A DNA stretch of 64,000 nucleotides, from the NCBI GenBank assembly GCA_944381625.1, contig CALWLW010000013.1, positions 32,420-96,419 of the forward strand, in the 5' to 3' direction. Under the pieces are notes generated by a model. It worked only from the letters and a program-made list of their open reading frames with translations, searched no databases and was not told the DNA's origin. Below are positions 45,267 to 53,295 of the stretch, in pieces. Position numbers and translations under genes: made by a program. The first letter of the stretch is position 1; each line of letters begins with the position of its first letter. This DNA comes from an uncultured Lachnoclostridium sp. GTDB lineage: Bacteria; Bacillota; Clostridia; Lachnospirales; Lachnospiraceae.

Positions 45267-46228
45267 AGCAGGTCGCAGTCCGTGAGAAAATTCCTGGCGA
45301 ACAGGAAATAAAGCTGCCCGTCCATCTCTTTTACATCATAGAGCCGCACGGATTCATTATCCGGCATACCGGACCGCTCATAGGTCAGCACCGGCTGAAA
45401 TTCCGTCGTGTAGTCTGCATAGTAGGCCGACGCCCCCTGGTAGCTCTCGCCCACGCAGGCATAATCGCTGCTCACATAGAGCCGCCATCCGCCGTCCGCC
45501 GGATCACAGACCGCCATCTCGTTGTCCGCCGCCGCAGGAAGCAGTTCCCGGATACCGCTCCAGGTCTCCCCTCCGTCTTCGGATGTCATCACGCATACAG
45601 CAGAAGGACCTTTGTCATAATTTTCCATCTCAAAGAAATAATAAAGTGTACCGTCCACGTACCGGATATCGCCGTCCTCCAGGTTCCTGTCCCGCTGTAT
45701 CACGTCCGTCACAAACTCCCACTGCTCCAGGTCGGAGGAGCGGTAGAGCTTCACCGTATAGACGCCGTTCTCCCCCTCAGGGTCAGGGTTATTGATAGTC
45801 CCCTCAATGGTGGTATGTGTCAGGAGCCACCCTTCCTCCGTCTTCACCAGGATGGGGTCGATGGCCAGGGTGTCCGTGGTCAGCGCCGTCCGGTCCGTAA
45901 GCAGCTCATACTCCGGGGAAAGCGACAGGATATGGGTCTCGTTGGCATGATTGCTGTACGCCACGTTCCATCCCCCGGAAGCCTCCTCCTGCACATAGAG
46001 CCAGGAAGCCGACGTCCCGTCATAGTTCTGTACGGTACGCCCCTCCAGGTCCAGGATACGGATCTTCTCATCCACGCTGGTAATGATCCCCTCCCCGATG
46101 AATTTGGCATCGGCGTTGTGGTACTGCTCCAGCGTAAAACCATTCTCTCCCGCTCCGGTCACATCCGCCGCATACGCCAGCGCACAGACGCCAAGCCCGA
46201 CCAATGGGATGAATAAATGTCCCTTCAT
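45236..46228 (-). CDS. Secreted beta-propeller protein (sialidase/BNR-like or GH43-like)
   Basis: 330 residues. Signal peptide of about 21 residues ending AYA, with cleavage before ADVTG. The rest is beta-rich with repeating blades: DPILVKTEEGWLLTHTT near 125, LYRSSDLEQWEFVTDVI near 155, DIRYVDGTLYYFFEME near 180, VMTSEDGGETWSGIREL near 205 (a canonical Asp-box, S-x-D-x-G-x-x-W) and GGWRLYVSSDY near 240. This is the layout of five- or six-bladed propellers seen in sialidases and GH43-type enzymes. Catalytic residues cannot be assigned, and it may be a glycan-binding protein. It is the first gene of the polysaccharide operon, right behind a good promoter. Confidence 0.7.
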   Translation of the reverse strand: MKGHLFIPLVGLGVCALAYAADVTGAGENGFTLEQYHNADAKFIGEGIITSVDEKIRILDLEGRTVQNYDGTSASWLYVQEEASGGWNVAYSNHANETHILSLSPEYELLTDRTALTTDTLAIDPILVKTEEGWLLTHTTIEGTINNPDPEGENGVYTVKLYRSSDLEQWEFVTDVIQRDRNLEDGDIRYVDGTLYYFFEMENYDKGPSAVCVMTSEDGGETWSGIRELLPAAADNEMAVCDPADGGWRLYVSSDYACVGESYQGASAYYADYTTEFQPVLTYERSGMPDNESVRLYDVKEMDGQLYFLFARNFLTDCDLLLRTMDAAGE

Positions 46229-46278
46229 ATGGTTTCCTCATCGTCTCTGTTTCTGCATGGTTCCATGCATTCAGATTG

Positions 46279-46307
46279 ATTATAGCATTATTACAGATTT
46301 ATTACAA
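46279..46307 (-). promoter_or_regulatory. Promoter of the nine-gene polysaccharide operon
   Basis: Minus strand: -35 TTGTAA, 17-base spacer, -10 TATAAT, about 50 bases before the first ATG. It lies just past the rbsR stop. Confidence 0.65.
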
Positions 46308-46337
46308 GTTCGTAGGATCTTCAATTGTTTTTTCCAA

Positions 46338-47330
46338 TTATTCAGCCATGTGTCTGATGGTAGTCTCCCGCTCCACCAGTCTGACGTCCAGCACATTTTC
46401 CTTCCTGTATTCCTTTCCCTCCACATGGCGGATGATAATATCCGCCGCCAGCGCTCCCATGTCATGGATGGGCTGGGATATGGTGGTCAGTTCCGGCGTA
46501 CACAGGCTGCTGAATTTGATATCATCAAATCCCACCAGCTGAATATCCTCCGGAATCCTTTTCCCCGCCTTGCTCAGCATCTTATATACGGAGATCGCCG
46601 CCATATCATTGCTGGCGATGACGCCGTCCGCCTCCGGGAAATACTCCAAAAGCTCCAGCGCCGCCGTCTTTCCCGCTTCATAACTATATTCACAGTCGAT
46701 ACACCGCTCTGTCATCCCATGTTCCGCGCACACATCCTGGTAACCCTGATAGCGCTGCTGTCCGCTGGAATAGCTCAGTGGTCCCCTCATGCACACAATA
46801 TTCCTGCAGCCGCAGGCCAGCAGATGCTCCGTCGCCAGACGTCCCCCTTTATAATGATCCGCTTCTATGAAGGCCGTCGCCGCCACCTGCGTCAGTTTCC
46901 GGTCCACAATCACCGCCGGTATGGGGCAGTCCAACAGCACCCGGCTGGTGCTGTCGCAGTTGGTGGTGATGATCAGCCCGTCGGCGTTCATCTGCACCAG
47001 CATCTGGATATTCATATTTTCCTTCTCCGGATCGTCGTCGGAGTTGCACAGCAGGATCTTATAGCCCGCCTGGTACGCCGCCTCCTCCACCGCCTTCGCC
47101 AATTCGCTGAAAAACGGGTTTTCAATATTGGGCACGATCACCCCCATGATCCTGGAGGACTTTTTAAACAAAGCCCTCGCCAGCTCGTTGGGGCGGAACC
47201 CCGTCTGCTCTATCGCGTCCAGAACTCTCCGGCGCTTCTCTTCGTCCACGTTCGCCGTCCCGTTCATCACCCTGGACACCGTCGCCGCGGACACTCCTGC
47301 AATCTTTGCAACTTCTCTGATACCAGCCAT
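46338..47330 (-). CDS. rbsR: LacI-family repressor, probable ribose operon regulator
   Basis: 330 residues, typical LacI/GalR size. HTH at 1-50 (IREVAKIAGVSAATVSRVMNG, hinge helix FRPNELARALFKKSS), then a periplasmic-binding-type effector domain starting MGVIVPNIENPFFSELAKAVEEAA with ILLCNSDDDPEKE near 95, characteristic of the RbsR/CcpA branch. Its own promoter is overlapped by the dyad GAAACATGTTTC. The rbs operon promoter carries two dyads with the same core. With its position at the end of the rbs cluster, this supports the RbsR assignment and self-regulation. It is on the same strand as the rbs operon but separately transcribed. Confidence 0.85.
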   Translation of the reverse strand: MAGIREVAKIAGVSAATVSRVMNGTANVDEEKRRRVLDAIEQTGFRPNELARALFKKSSRIMGVIVPNIENPFFSELAKAVEEAAYQAGYKILLCNSDDDPEKENMNIQMLVQMNADGLIITTNCDSTSRVLLDCPIPAVIVDRKLTQVAATAFIEADHYKGGRLATEHLLACGCRNIVCMRGPLSYSSGQQRYQGYQDVCAEHGMTERCIDCEYSYEAGKTAALELLEYFPEADGVIASNDMAAISVYKMLSKAGKRIPEDIQLVGFDDIKFSSLCTPELTTISQPIHDMGALAADIIIRHVEGKEYRKENVLDVRLVERETTIRHMAE

Positions 47331-47354
47331 ATTACTCTCCTGTCCATCGCTGCC

Positions 47355-47366
47355 GAAACATGTTTC
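47355..47366. promoter_or_regulatory. LacI-type operator in the rbsR leader
   Basis: Perfect 12-base palindrome GAAACATGTTTC, 13 bases downstream of the -10 box and 24 bases before the rbsR ATG. Confidence 0.75.
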
Positions 47367-47379
47367 AGATTTTTATTTC

Positions 47380-47408
47380 ATTATATTTTCCAGGGAAACA
47401 TCTGTCAA
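47380..47408 (-). promoter_or_regulatory. Consensus promoter of rbsR
   Basis: Minus strand: -35 TTGACA, 17-base spacer, -10 TATAAT, both hexamers perfect. Confidence 0.88.
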
Positions 47409-47422
47409 CCGCAGAGCGGACA

Positions 47423-47431
47423 TGGTATAAT
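47423..47431 (+). promoter_or_regulatory. Extended -10 promoter reading into the structured element
   Basis: TGGTATAAT, a perfect extended -10, centred in a small dyad GGACAT/ATGTCC. No good -35 is visible. Transcription would begin near 47438-47440, about ten bases before the long-hairpin element at 47448-47570. Confidence 0.6.
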
Positions 47432-47447
47432 GTCCAAATAAGCATGA

Positions 47448-47570
47448 GCAGTGCGGAAGAAGGCAAAGGCGCGGATGCCATGCTTGCATGAGCATCCGCG
47501 GTTTTGCCTTCTTCCATAGGGCGAAGCCCGTGAGCGAGACGAAGCGAAGCGGAGTCGAGCGCAGCACTGC
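47448..47570 (+). ncRNA. Candidate structured RNA or mobile repeat (long hairpin closed by a 7-bp stem)
   Basis: Outer stem GCAGTGC (47448-47454) pairs with GCACTGC (47564-47570). Inside it is a long stem: 47455-47478 pairs with 47492-47515 (GGAAGAAGGCAAA.. with ..TTTGCCTTCTTCC, then CGCGGATGC with GCATCCGCG). It continues into a terminal CATGC/GCATG, about 28 pairs with one two-base mismatch. The remaining 48 bases are purine-rich with repeated GAAGCG/GAGTCGAGCG words and a small GGGC-GAA-GCCC hairpin. It is preceded by an extended -10 promoter and ends 60 bases before the ATG of a hypothetical gene, so it could be a leader RNA, a small RNA or a non-autonomous repeat. Not a family I can name. 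Confidence 0.55.
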
Positions 47571-47629
47571 GCACGTGATATTTATGCGTACAGCGATCCG
47601 ACAGAAACTCACTCTTGAAAGGAACATCC

Positions 47630-48151
47630 ATGAAATCGAAGCCATACATTGTAAAAACGAATCCCAGGGAGAATTACCGGCGTATCTTTTTTAAGGAACA
47701 GGTAAAAGCGGGCGATTTAATCACGGCTTTAGGTACACTGGAGGAATCCACGCCTTTAGGATGGCAGTATAAAATGTCTTTCATCTGCCCCGGACTCTGG
47801 AGCAGGGAAGGAGCCTTCCATTCTGTCTCCGAAACCTTTGTGGACGCATTTGATCATACGGTTTACAAAGCGGCCGTATGGAAATATTCCAACGATGAAG
47901 AGGAGTCTTCCATCAACGGTCTTGAACTTCATGAATGGATCCCAACGGATGATTCCTCCGGCCAGGGCGGCATCGTCCTTTTAAAAACCATCGGGGATTT
48001 AAAGTGTTTATTATCCTTCGTTTCCGCGGATACGCCTGTATTTTCTCCCAGTACAAATTTTGAGTTGAAAGGCAATCTGGTAAATACCATCGGATTCTAC
48101 TGTATAGAGGATATTGATGGCAGAGTGTGGGCCATGCTGGAAACAGATTGA
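47630..48151 (+). CDS. Hypothetical protein
   Basis: 173 residues, soluble, no signal peptide or membrane helix, mixed alpha/beta composition with several Trp. I recognise no family. The ATG at 47630 has GAAAGGAAC at the correct distance; an upstream in-frame TTG is less likely. The protein contains KPYIVKTNPRENYRRIFF at its start, GLWSREGAFHSVSETFVDAFDHTVYKAAVW in the middle and IGFYCIEDIDGRVWAMLE at the end. It lies convergent with the rbs operon and divergent from rbsR, on the opposite strand to everything near it, with the structured element as its 5' leader. It may have come with that element. Confidence 0.7.
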   Translation: MKSKPYIVKTNPRENYRRIFFKEQVKAGDLITALGTLEESTPLGWQYKMSFICPGLWSREGAFHSVSETFVDAFDHTVYKAAVWKYSNDEEESSINGLELHEWIPTDDSSGQGGIVLLKTIGDLKCLLSFVSADTPVFSPSTNFELKGNLVNTIGFYCIEDIDGRVWAMLETD

Positions 48152-48158
48152 CATGAAA

Positions 48159-48186
48159 AGGAGAACCCGCTCAAGGGCTCTCCTTA
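48159..48186. terminator. Bidirectional terminator between the hypothetical gene and rbsB
   Basis: AAGGAGAACCC pairs with GGGCTCTCCTT (one mismatch), followed by ATTTT on the plus strand and TTTT on the minus strand. Confidence 0.75.
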
Positions 48187-48224
48187 TTTTGTGTACATAA
48201 TTGTCTTCGATACTCACAGGCTGA

Positions 48225-49151
48225 TTACTGGGTGATCAGTTCCACTTCCACCGGGATCTCTTTCTCCACGGTCTCCCCGTTGATGAGGCTGATGGCGGTT
48301 TCCACAGCGGTCGCTCCCATCAGATCCGGTTTCTGAGCGACCGTAGCTGCCATTCTTCCTGCTTCGATGGCCGCAAGCGCGTCATCCGTCGCGTCGAATC
48401 CCACAACTACAATGTCTCCGCTTCCGATCGCTTCCACTGCTCCCAGCGCCATCTCATCATTGTGAGCGAATACACCCTTGATGTCCGGATTGGCCTGCAG
48501 GATGTTTTCCATAACCGTCATTCCTTCGGAGCGGCTGAAGTTAGCCGTCTGCTTTGCAGCCACTTCCAGCTGTTCGTCCGCCACCAGATGGAAGCCTTCT
48601 CCACGGTCGATGGTAGCGCTGGCACCGTTCACGCCTTCCAGCTCTGCCACTTTCGCGCCTTCTCCTACCAGGCTTACCAGATATTCCGTCGCCATCCTGG
48701 CGCCTTCCACATTGTCAGAAGCAATGGCACAGTCCACATCCACGCCGTTTACCACGCGGTCCACGGATACCACTTTGATTCCCTGGGAAACCGCATCCTG
48801 GACAATGGGCGCCACCGCGTCGGAATCCACCGGGTTCACAATCAGCACGCTGATATTCCTGGAGATCAGATCCTCAATATCGCTGGTCTGCTTGGCCGCG
48901 TCATCTCCGGCGTCCACCACGATCATCTCCACGCCTTCTTCCTCGGCCTTGGCCTCCGCCCCTTCGCTCAGTGTTACAAAGAACGGGTTGTTGAGGGTGG
49001 ATACAGAAAATCCGATCGCGCCGCTTCCCTCCGCCGATGCGGATGCAGACGTGCTTCCCTCCTCACCGTCGATGGATACAGCGCTGCACCCTGCCATGGA
49101 GAGCGCCAGCGCCGACGCCAGCATAAGTCCTGCAAGTTTTCTCATTTTCAT
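48225..49151 (-). CDS. rbsB: D-ribose ABC transporter substrate-binding lipoprotein
   Basis: 308 residues. Lipoprotein signal with MAGC (Cys 22) and a Ser/Ala-rich linker. The mature fold is a type 1 sugar-binding protein: IGFSVSTLNNPFFVTLSEGAEAKAEE near 46, SVLIVNPVDSDAVAPIVQDA near 100, VDCAIASDNVEGARMATEYL near 140, and GVFAHNDEMALGAVEAIG near 225, typical of RbsB. It binds ribose outside the membrane. Last gene of rbsKDACB, 53 bases after rbsC; the gap contains an exact 21-base tandem duplication. AAAGGAGAAC precedes the ATG. Confidence 0.95.
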   Translation of the reverse strand: MKMRKLAGLMLASALALSMAGCSAVSIDGEEGSTSASASAEGSGAIGFSVSTLNNPFFVTLSEGAEAKAEEEGVEMIVVDAGDDAAKQTSDIEDLISRNISVLIVNPVDSDAVAPIVQDAVSQGIKVVSVDRVVNGVDVDCAIASDNVEGARMATEYLVSLVGEGAKVAELEGVNGASATIDRGEGFHLVADEQLEVAAKQTANFSRSEGMTVMENILQANPDIKGVFAHNDEMALGAVEAIGSGDIVVVGFDATDDALAAIEAGRMAATVAQKPDLMGATAVETAISLINGETVEKEIPVEVELITQ

Positions 49152-49166
49152 AATATAGTTCTCCTT

Positions 49167-49208
49167 TCAATTTTTGTTCCACTTTAATCAATTTTTGTTC
49201 CACTTTAA
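49167..49208. repeat. Exact 21-base tandem duplication between rbsC and rbsB
   Basis: TCAATTTTTGTTCCACTTTAA occurs twice head to tail (49167-49187 and 49188-49208). The second copy overlaps the rbsC stop codon. Confidence 0.95.
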
Positions 49209-50140
49209 CGTTTACGGTCGGACAGTACGGCGATAAGGATTACGATTCCTTTCACCACTTCCTGATAATAGGAAGATACACCCAGAATATTCAGTCCGTT
49301 GTTCAGCACGGCGATGATCAGGACGCCCACGAAGGTTCCCCAGATCCTTCCTCTTCCGCCGTTCATGCTGGTGCCGCCCAGAGCGACTGCCGCGATGGCG
49401 TCCAGCTCATATCCGTCACCCAGATTGGGCTGTGCGGATCCCAGACGGGACAGGAGGATCAGTCCGGACAGCGCCGCCATTCCTCCGGAAATCGCGTATA
49501 CTGCCAGTTTGGTGCGGTCAATATTTACGCCTGCCAGTTTTGCCGCTTTCCAGTTGCTTCCAGTGGAGTACACTCTTCTTCCGAAAACAGTCTTCTCCAG
49601 AAGGAACATGAACACGGCGAAGATGATGATGAACAGGATCACCGGCACAGGGATGCCGAAAAGTTTTCCTTTTCCCACAAATTTCAGTACAAAGCTGTCG
49701 CCCAGGCCGGAGATCGGTTTCCCGTCCATGTAGATCATGGTCAGCCCGCGGTATACGGTCATGGTTACCAGGGTTGCGATGAACGGCTGAAGACGGCCTT
49801 TGGTTACCAGGACGCCGCTCACCATACCCAGAGCGGTTCCGATCAGCAGAGCCAGCAGCATGGCCGGTCCGGCCGGCACACCGGACTTGATCAGGCCAGC
49901 GCAGAGAGCGGTGGACAGAGCCAGCGTGGAGCCCACAGACAGGTCGATGCCTCCTGTCAGGATCACGCAGGTCATGCCGAACGCGATAAATCCGTTGATG
50001 GAAGACTGGCGCAGCAGCGATAAAAAGTTGCTCACTGTGCGGAAATCGGGGCTGACCGCTCCGATAACGATCACTAAAAGGATCAGCGCAATCAGCGCTC
50101 CAAAATCCTGTAAACGATTGACTGCTTTTTTATTGTTCAT
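49205..50140 (-). CDS. rbsC: Ribose ABC transporter permease
   Basis: 311 residues with eight to ten transmembrane helices, BPD_transp_2 family. RbsC features: FLSLLRQSSINGFIAFGMTCVILTGGIDLSVGSTLALS near 40-75, the conserved TGGIDLSVG; YSTGSNWKAAKLAGVNIDRTKLAVY near 190, the ATPase-coupling loop; and GDGYELDAIAAVALGGTSMNGGRG near 240. The ATG overlaps the TAA of rbsA by one base (TAATG), so translation is coupled. It forms a homodimer channel with RbsA. Confidence 0.96.
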   Translation of the reverse strand: MNNKKAVNRLQDFGALIALILLVIVIGAVSPDFRTVSNFLSLLRQSSINGFIAFGMTCVILTGGIDLSVGSTLALSTALCAGLIKSGVPAGPAMLLALLIGTALGMVSGVLVTKGRLQPFIATLVTMTVYRGLTMIYMDGKPISGLGDSFVLKFVGKGKLFGIPVPVILFIIIFAVFMFLLEKTVFGRRVYSTGSNWKAAKLAGVNIDRTKLAVYAISGGMAALSGLILLSRLGSAQPNLGDGYELDAIAAVALGGTSMNGGRGRIWGTFVGVLIIAVLNNGLNILGVSSYYQEVVKGIVILIAVLSDRKR

Positions 50141-51624
50141 TACAGACTCCCTCCTGTCGCAAGAATCATAATATTTTCCTGATTTGCCTCTTCTTTGTTC
50201 AATACACCCCTGACAAGGCCTTCCCTGACTACCATGATACGGTCGGACATGCCCAGCACTTCAGGCAGTTCGGAGGACACCATGATGATCGCCACTCCTT
50301 TGGCCGCCAGTTCGTTGATGATCGTGTAGATCTCTTTCTTGGCTCCAATATCCACGCCTCTGGTGGGTTCGTCCAGGATCAGCACTTTGGGTTCGGTATA
50401 AATCCATTTTGCAAAAACCACCTTCTGCTGGTTCCCGCCGCTCAGATTATTACATTCATGCTCCTGGTTGAAGCATTTAATATGTAATTCCCGGATGCCC
50501 TCCTGTACCAGATCCTGTTCCGCCTTCTTCTGTATCACGCCGTTTTTGGAAATCCGACCCAGGTTCGCAAGGGCGATATTTTTACGGATGCTCTCTTCCA
50601 GCATCAGCCCCTCCACCTTCCGGTCTTCCGTGATAAAACCGATGCCATTCTTCATAGCCTCGCGGGGATCTTTGTTCTGGATCTCCTTTCCGTCCAGCAG
50701 GATCGTTCCCGTCACATGGGGCATATTTCCAAAAATTGCCTGCATGATCTCCGTCCGGCCCGCTCCCATCAGTCCGGCCACGCCCAGGACTTCCCCTTCA
50801 TGGACTTCAAAAGATACATCTTTGAATACGCCCGGGCAGGTAAGACCCTTCACCTGGAAAATGGTTTTGCCGATCCTGCAGTCTCTGGCAGGATACCGCT
50901 CTCCGATCTCACGGCCGATCATCATCTTTACCACGTCGTTCATATCCGTGTCCGCAATCCGCTTTGTATCAATGTAGGACCCGTCCCGAAGAATGGTGAT
51001 CCGGTCGCACAATTCAAAGATCTCTTCCATACGGTGGGAAATATAGACGATGGATACGCCTTTCTTTCTCAGATTTTTTACCACCTGGAACAGGACCTCC
51101 GTCTCCGACTGCGTCAGGGCCGCCGTAGGTTCATCCATGATCAGCACCTGGGCGTCCACCATCAGCGCCTTGGCGATCTCGATCATCTGCTGCTGTCCCA
51201 CAGAAAGCTCGCTCATCTTCTGATCCGGGGCGATCTTTACGCCCAGCCGGTCCAGCACCTTGCTTACTTCCGCCCTCATGGCTTTTTTGTCGCACACGCC
51301 CAGCCGGCTGCGGATCTCTTTCCCCAGGAACATGTTCTCCTCCACCGTCAGGTCGAACAGTACGTTCAGTTCCTGATGGATAAACACAATCCCCGCTTTC
51401 TCAGCTTCCTGAGGATTCTTGTAGCATACCTCCTGCCCGTTGACGATCACTGTCCCCGCGTCCTTCGTATATACGCCGGTCAGAATCTTCATCAACGTGG
51501 ATTTTCCCGCGCCGTTTTCTCCCATCAACGCATGAATCTCTCCATGGTCCAACAGAAAACCCGCGCTCTTCAGAACCGCGTTCCCGCCGAAGGATTTGTC
51601 GATTCCGCGCATCTCGATCTGCAT
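50140..51624 (-). CDS. rbsA: Ribose ABC transporter ATP-binding protein
   Basis: 494 residues, tandem ATPase. First half: MGENGAGKSTLMKILTG near 34 (Walker A), LSVGQQQMIEIAKALMVDAQVLIMDEPTAALT near 138-165. Second half: GVAGLMGAGRTEIMQAIFG near 280 (relaxed Walker A), LSGGNQQKVVFAKWIYTEPKVLILDEPTRGVDIGAK near 390-425. GFITEDRKVEGLMLE near 330 is a typical RbsA/MglA segment. It powers ribose uptake. The gene follows rbsD by 15 bases with AAAGGAGGGGAAAG upstream. Confidence 0.97.
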   Translation of the reverse strand: MQIEMRGIDKSFGGNAVLKSAGFLLDHGEIHALMGENGAGKSTLMKILTGVYTKDAGTVIVNGQEVCYKNPQEAEKAGIVFIHQELNVLFDLTVEENMFLGKEIRSRLGVCDKKAMRAEVSKVLDRLGVKIAPDQKMSELSVGQQQMIEIAKALMVDAQVLIMDEPTAALTQSETEVLFQVVKNLRKKGVSIVYISHRMEEIFELCDRITILRDGSYIDTKRIADTDMNDVVKMMIGREIGERYPARDCRIGKTIFQVKGLTCPGVFKDVSFEVHEGEVLGVAGLMGAGRTEIMQAIFGNMPHVTGTILLDGKEIQNKDPREAMKNGIGFITEDRKVEGLMLEESIRKNIALANLGRISKNGVIQKKAEQDLVQEGIRELHIKCFNQEHECNNLSGGNQQKVVFAKWIYTEPKVLILDEPTRGVDIGAKKEIYTIINELAAKGVAIIMVSSELPEVLGMSDRIMVVREGLVRGVLNKEEANQENIMILATGGSL

Positions 51625-51639
51625 TACTTTCCCCTCCTT

Positions 51640-52041
51640 TTAAAAAATACAGCCTGACTGCAGAATAATATTTGCATACGGCGTAGTCTCGCCAGTGCGG
51701 ATGACCGCTTTGCAGGTTTTTGTCATCCTCTTTAATTCCGCGTGAGGGACAAAAACAATTTCCAGACTGCGTCCCTCAAAATATTCCATAATCTCTTCCA
51801 GCATGCCGGCATTCTTCTCCCTGATCTCCTCTGCCAGGACGATTTTCTCAATGCACATGTCTTCGCACATCTCCCTAAGCACATCCATAAAAGCCGGAAG
51901 TCCGAACCGGACGGCCAGGTCGATCCGCTCCGTCTCATCCGGGACGGGAAGCCCGCAGTCCCCGACACAGATGCAGTCTGTATGTCCCATGTAGGACAGC
52001 ACCCTGGAAATATCACTGTTTAAAATTCCATGTTTTTTCAT
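51640..52041 (-). CDS. rbsD: D-ribose pyranase
   Basis: 133 residues, the length of RbsD, which converts beta-pyranose to beta-furanose ribose so that ribokinase can use it. Motifs: MKKHGILNSDISRVLSYMGHTD at the start (conserved His), CVGDCGLPVP near 27 and YANIILQSGCIF at the C-terminus, the usual ending ETTPYANIILxSGV. I chose the second ATG (52041): it has GGGGGA eight bases upstream and overlaps the rbsK stop (ATGA), whereas the first ATG is too close to that G run. Confidence 0.96.
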   Translation of the reverse strand: MKKHGILNSDISRVLSYMGHTDCICVGDCGLPVPDETERIDLAVRFGLPAFMDVLREMCEDMCIEKIVLAEEIREKNAGMLEEIMEYFEGRSLEIVFVPHAELKRMTKTCKAVIRTGETTPYANIILQSGCIF

Positions 52042-52934
52042 CTGTTCCATCCCCCAAGCGCTTTTTCCACCTCTTCTGAAGAAGGCATTCCGCTCTGCGC
52101 GCCGAATTTCTCCGTGGAAAGGCTGGCCGCCGTATTCGCATAGGTCAGAGCCTCCTCCAGCCCCGCCCCGCCTGCGATCTGTACCGCGAATGCGCCGTTT
52201 AAGGTATCCCCCGCTCCGGTCGTATCCACCACCTTGGCCGGCCTTGCCGGTACCCTCAGTACCTCTCCCGAGGCTGTGCAGGCAGTCACTCCTCTGGAAC
52301 CCTGTGTGATCACCAGCTTCTCCGGATACTTCTTCAGCAGCTCGTCCGTACTCACCCCGTCTCCGAAGATCAATGCCGCCTCATGCTCATTGGGCGTGAG
52401 ATAATCCACTTTTTCTATGACGTCCATGGGAACCGCCGCGGCGGGCGCCGGATTCAGGACGACCGGAATCTGATGCTCTGCGCAGAACCGCACCGTATAG
52501 TGAACGGTCTCCAGCGGTATCTCGTGCTGCAGCACTACCATACTGCAGGCTTTCAGTTCCTCTTTGATACTGTCCACATATGCCTCGTCCACACAGCCAT
52601 TCGCTCCGGCTACCACCACAATGGTATTGTCATTCTCACCTACAGTGATCATGGCAATTCCTGTGGGCGTCCCCTGCACCGTACGGATATGCTCCGTCTT
52701 AACGCCCGCTTTTTTCAGGTTCTCCAGCATCATGGCACCGTTGCTGTCGTCCCCCACGCAGCCGAACATCTCCACCTGAGCGCCCAGCTTTGCCATGGCC
52801 ACCGCCTGGTTCGCGCCCTTTCCTCCCGGAATGTAGCTGACGCTGCCGCCCTTTAATGTCTCTCCCTTTTTCGGGATACGTTCAGCCGTCACCGTCATGT
52901 CCATGTTGATGCTTCCCAGCACTGCTATTTTCAT
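52038..52934 (-). CDS. rbsK: Ribokinase
   Basis: 298 residues. Phosphorylates ribose at O-5. PfkB signature 1: YIPGGKGANQAVAMAKLGAQVEMFG near 33. Signature 2: VVDTTGAGDTLNGAFAVQIAGG near 240, with the catalytic Asp in GAGD. NPAPAAAVP near 160 and LTPNEHEAALIFG near 178 are typical ribokinase segments, and AASLSTEKFGAQSGMPS matches the C-terminal monovalent-cation site (xxGAQxxxP). First gene of the rbs operon, 65 bases downstream of the nearer operator edge. The leader contains two LacI-type dyads. Confidence 0.97.
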   Translation of the reverse strand: MKIAVLGSINMDMTVTAERIPKKGETLKGGSVSYIPGGKGANQAVAMAKLGAQVEMFGCVGDDSNGAMMLENLKKAGVKTEHIRTVQGTPTGIAMITVGENDNTIVVVAGANGCVDEAYVDSIKEELKACSMVVLQHEIPLETVHYTVRFCAEHQIPVVLNPAPAAAVPMDVIEKVDYLTPNEHEAALIFGDGVSTDELLKKYPEKLVITQGSRGVTACTASGEVLRVPARPAKVVDTTGAGDTLNGAFAVQIAGGAGLEEALTYANTAASLSTEKFGAQSGMPSSEEVEKALGGWNR

Positions 52935-52956
52935 GTGTCATGCTCCTTCCTGTTCC

Positions 52957-52970
52957 TGAAACGCGTTTCA
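52957..52970. promoter_or_regulatory. rbs operator O2
   Basis: Perfect 14-base palindrome TGAAACGCGTTTCA, 44 bases (centre to centre) downstream of O1. The central GC step does not fit the cre consensus, so it looks specific for the LacI-type ribose regulator. Confidence 0.75.
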
Positions 52971-52998
52971 AGAACGACCAAAAAATAAAAACCTCTTT

Positions 52999-53016
52999 TT
53001 TGAAACCGGTTTCAAA
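52999..53016. promoter_or_regulatory. rbs operator O1 (also fits the cre consensus)
   Basis: Perfect 18-base palindrome TTTGAAACCGGTTTCAAA just after the rbs -10 box. Its inner 14 bases match TGWNANCGNTNWCA, so both RbsR and CcpA could bind. Confidence 0.8.
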
Positions 53017-53026
53017 TCTTGGTTTC

Positions 53027-53055
53027 ATTATACATACCGGCTGATCTCCTGTCAA
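53027..53055 (-). promoter_or_regulatory. Perfect consensus promoter of rbsKDACB
   Basis: Minus strand: -35 TTGACA, 17-base spacer, -10 TATAAT, with O1 starting 11 bases downstream. Confidence 0.92.
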
Positions 53056-53295
53056 TCCATTCTTCACTTTTCATTAGACTTGCACACTTTTACCGCTCCG
53101 TTTTTATGCATATTTCACAATACCCGCATTACTATCTGGACCCCAAATTTGATTTTTTATGTTTTTTCACCCTTTTTCTCACCGAATCTTCCCGGCAGGT
53201 CCGCCCGGCTCTCCGCCTGCGGGAATGATAGATTTTTTGCTCCGGACATGATATGATAGGAAAAACATCATGGAAAACATCCATCAGGAGGAACT
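53056..53295. other. Intergenic stretch before the GT-C gene
   Basis: No gene seen. On the plus strand an extended -10, TGATATGAT, at 53249-53257 could start the GT-C gene; its -35 is poor. ATCAGGAGGAACT just before 53296 is the ribosome site. Confidence 0.45.
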
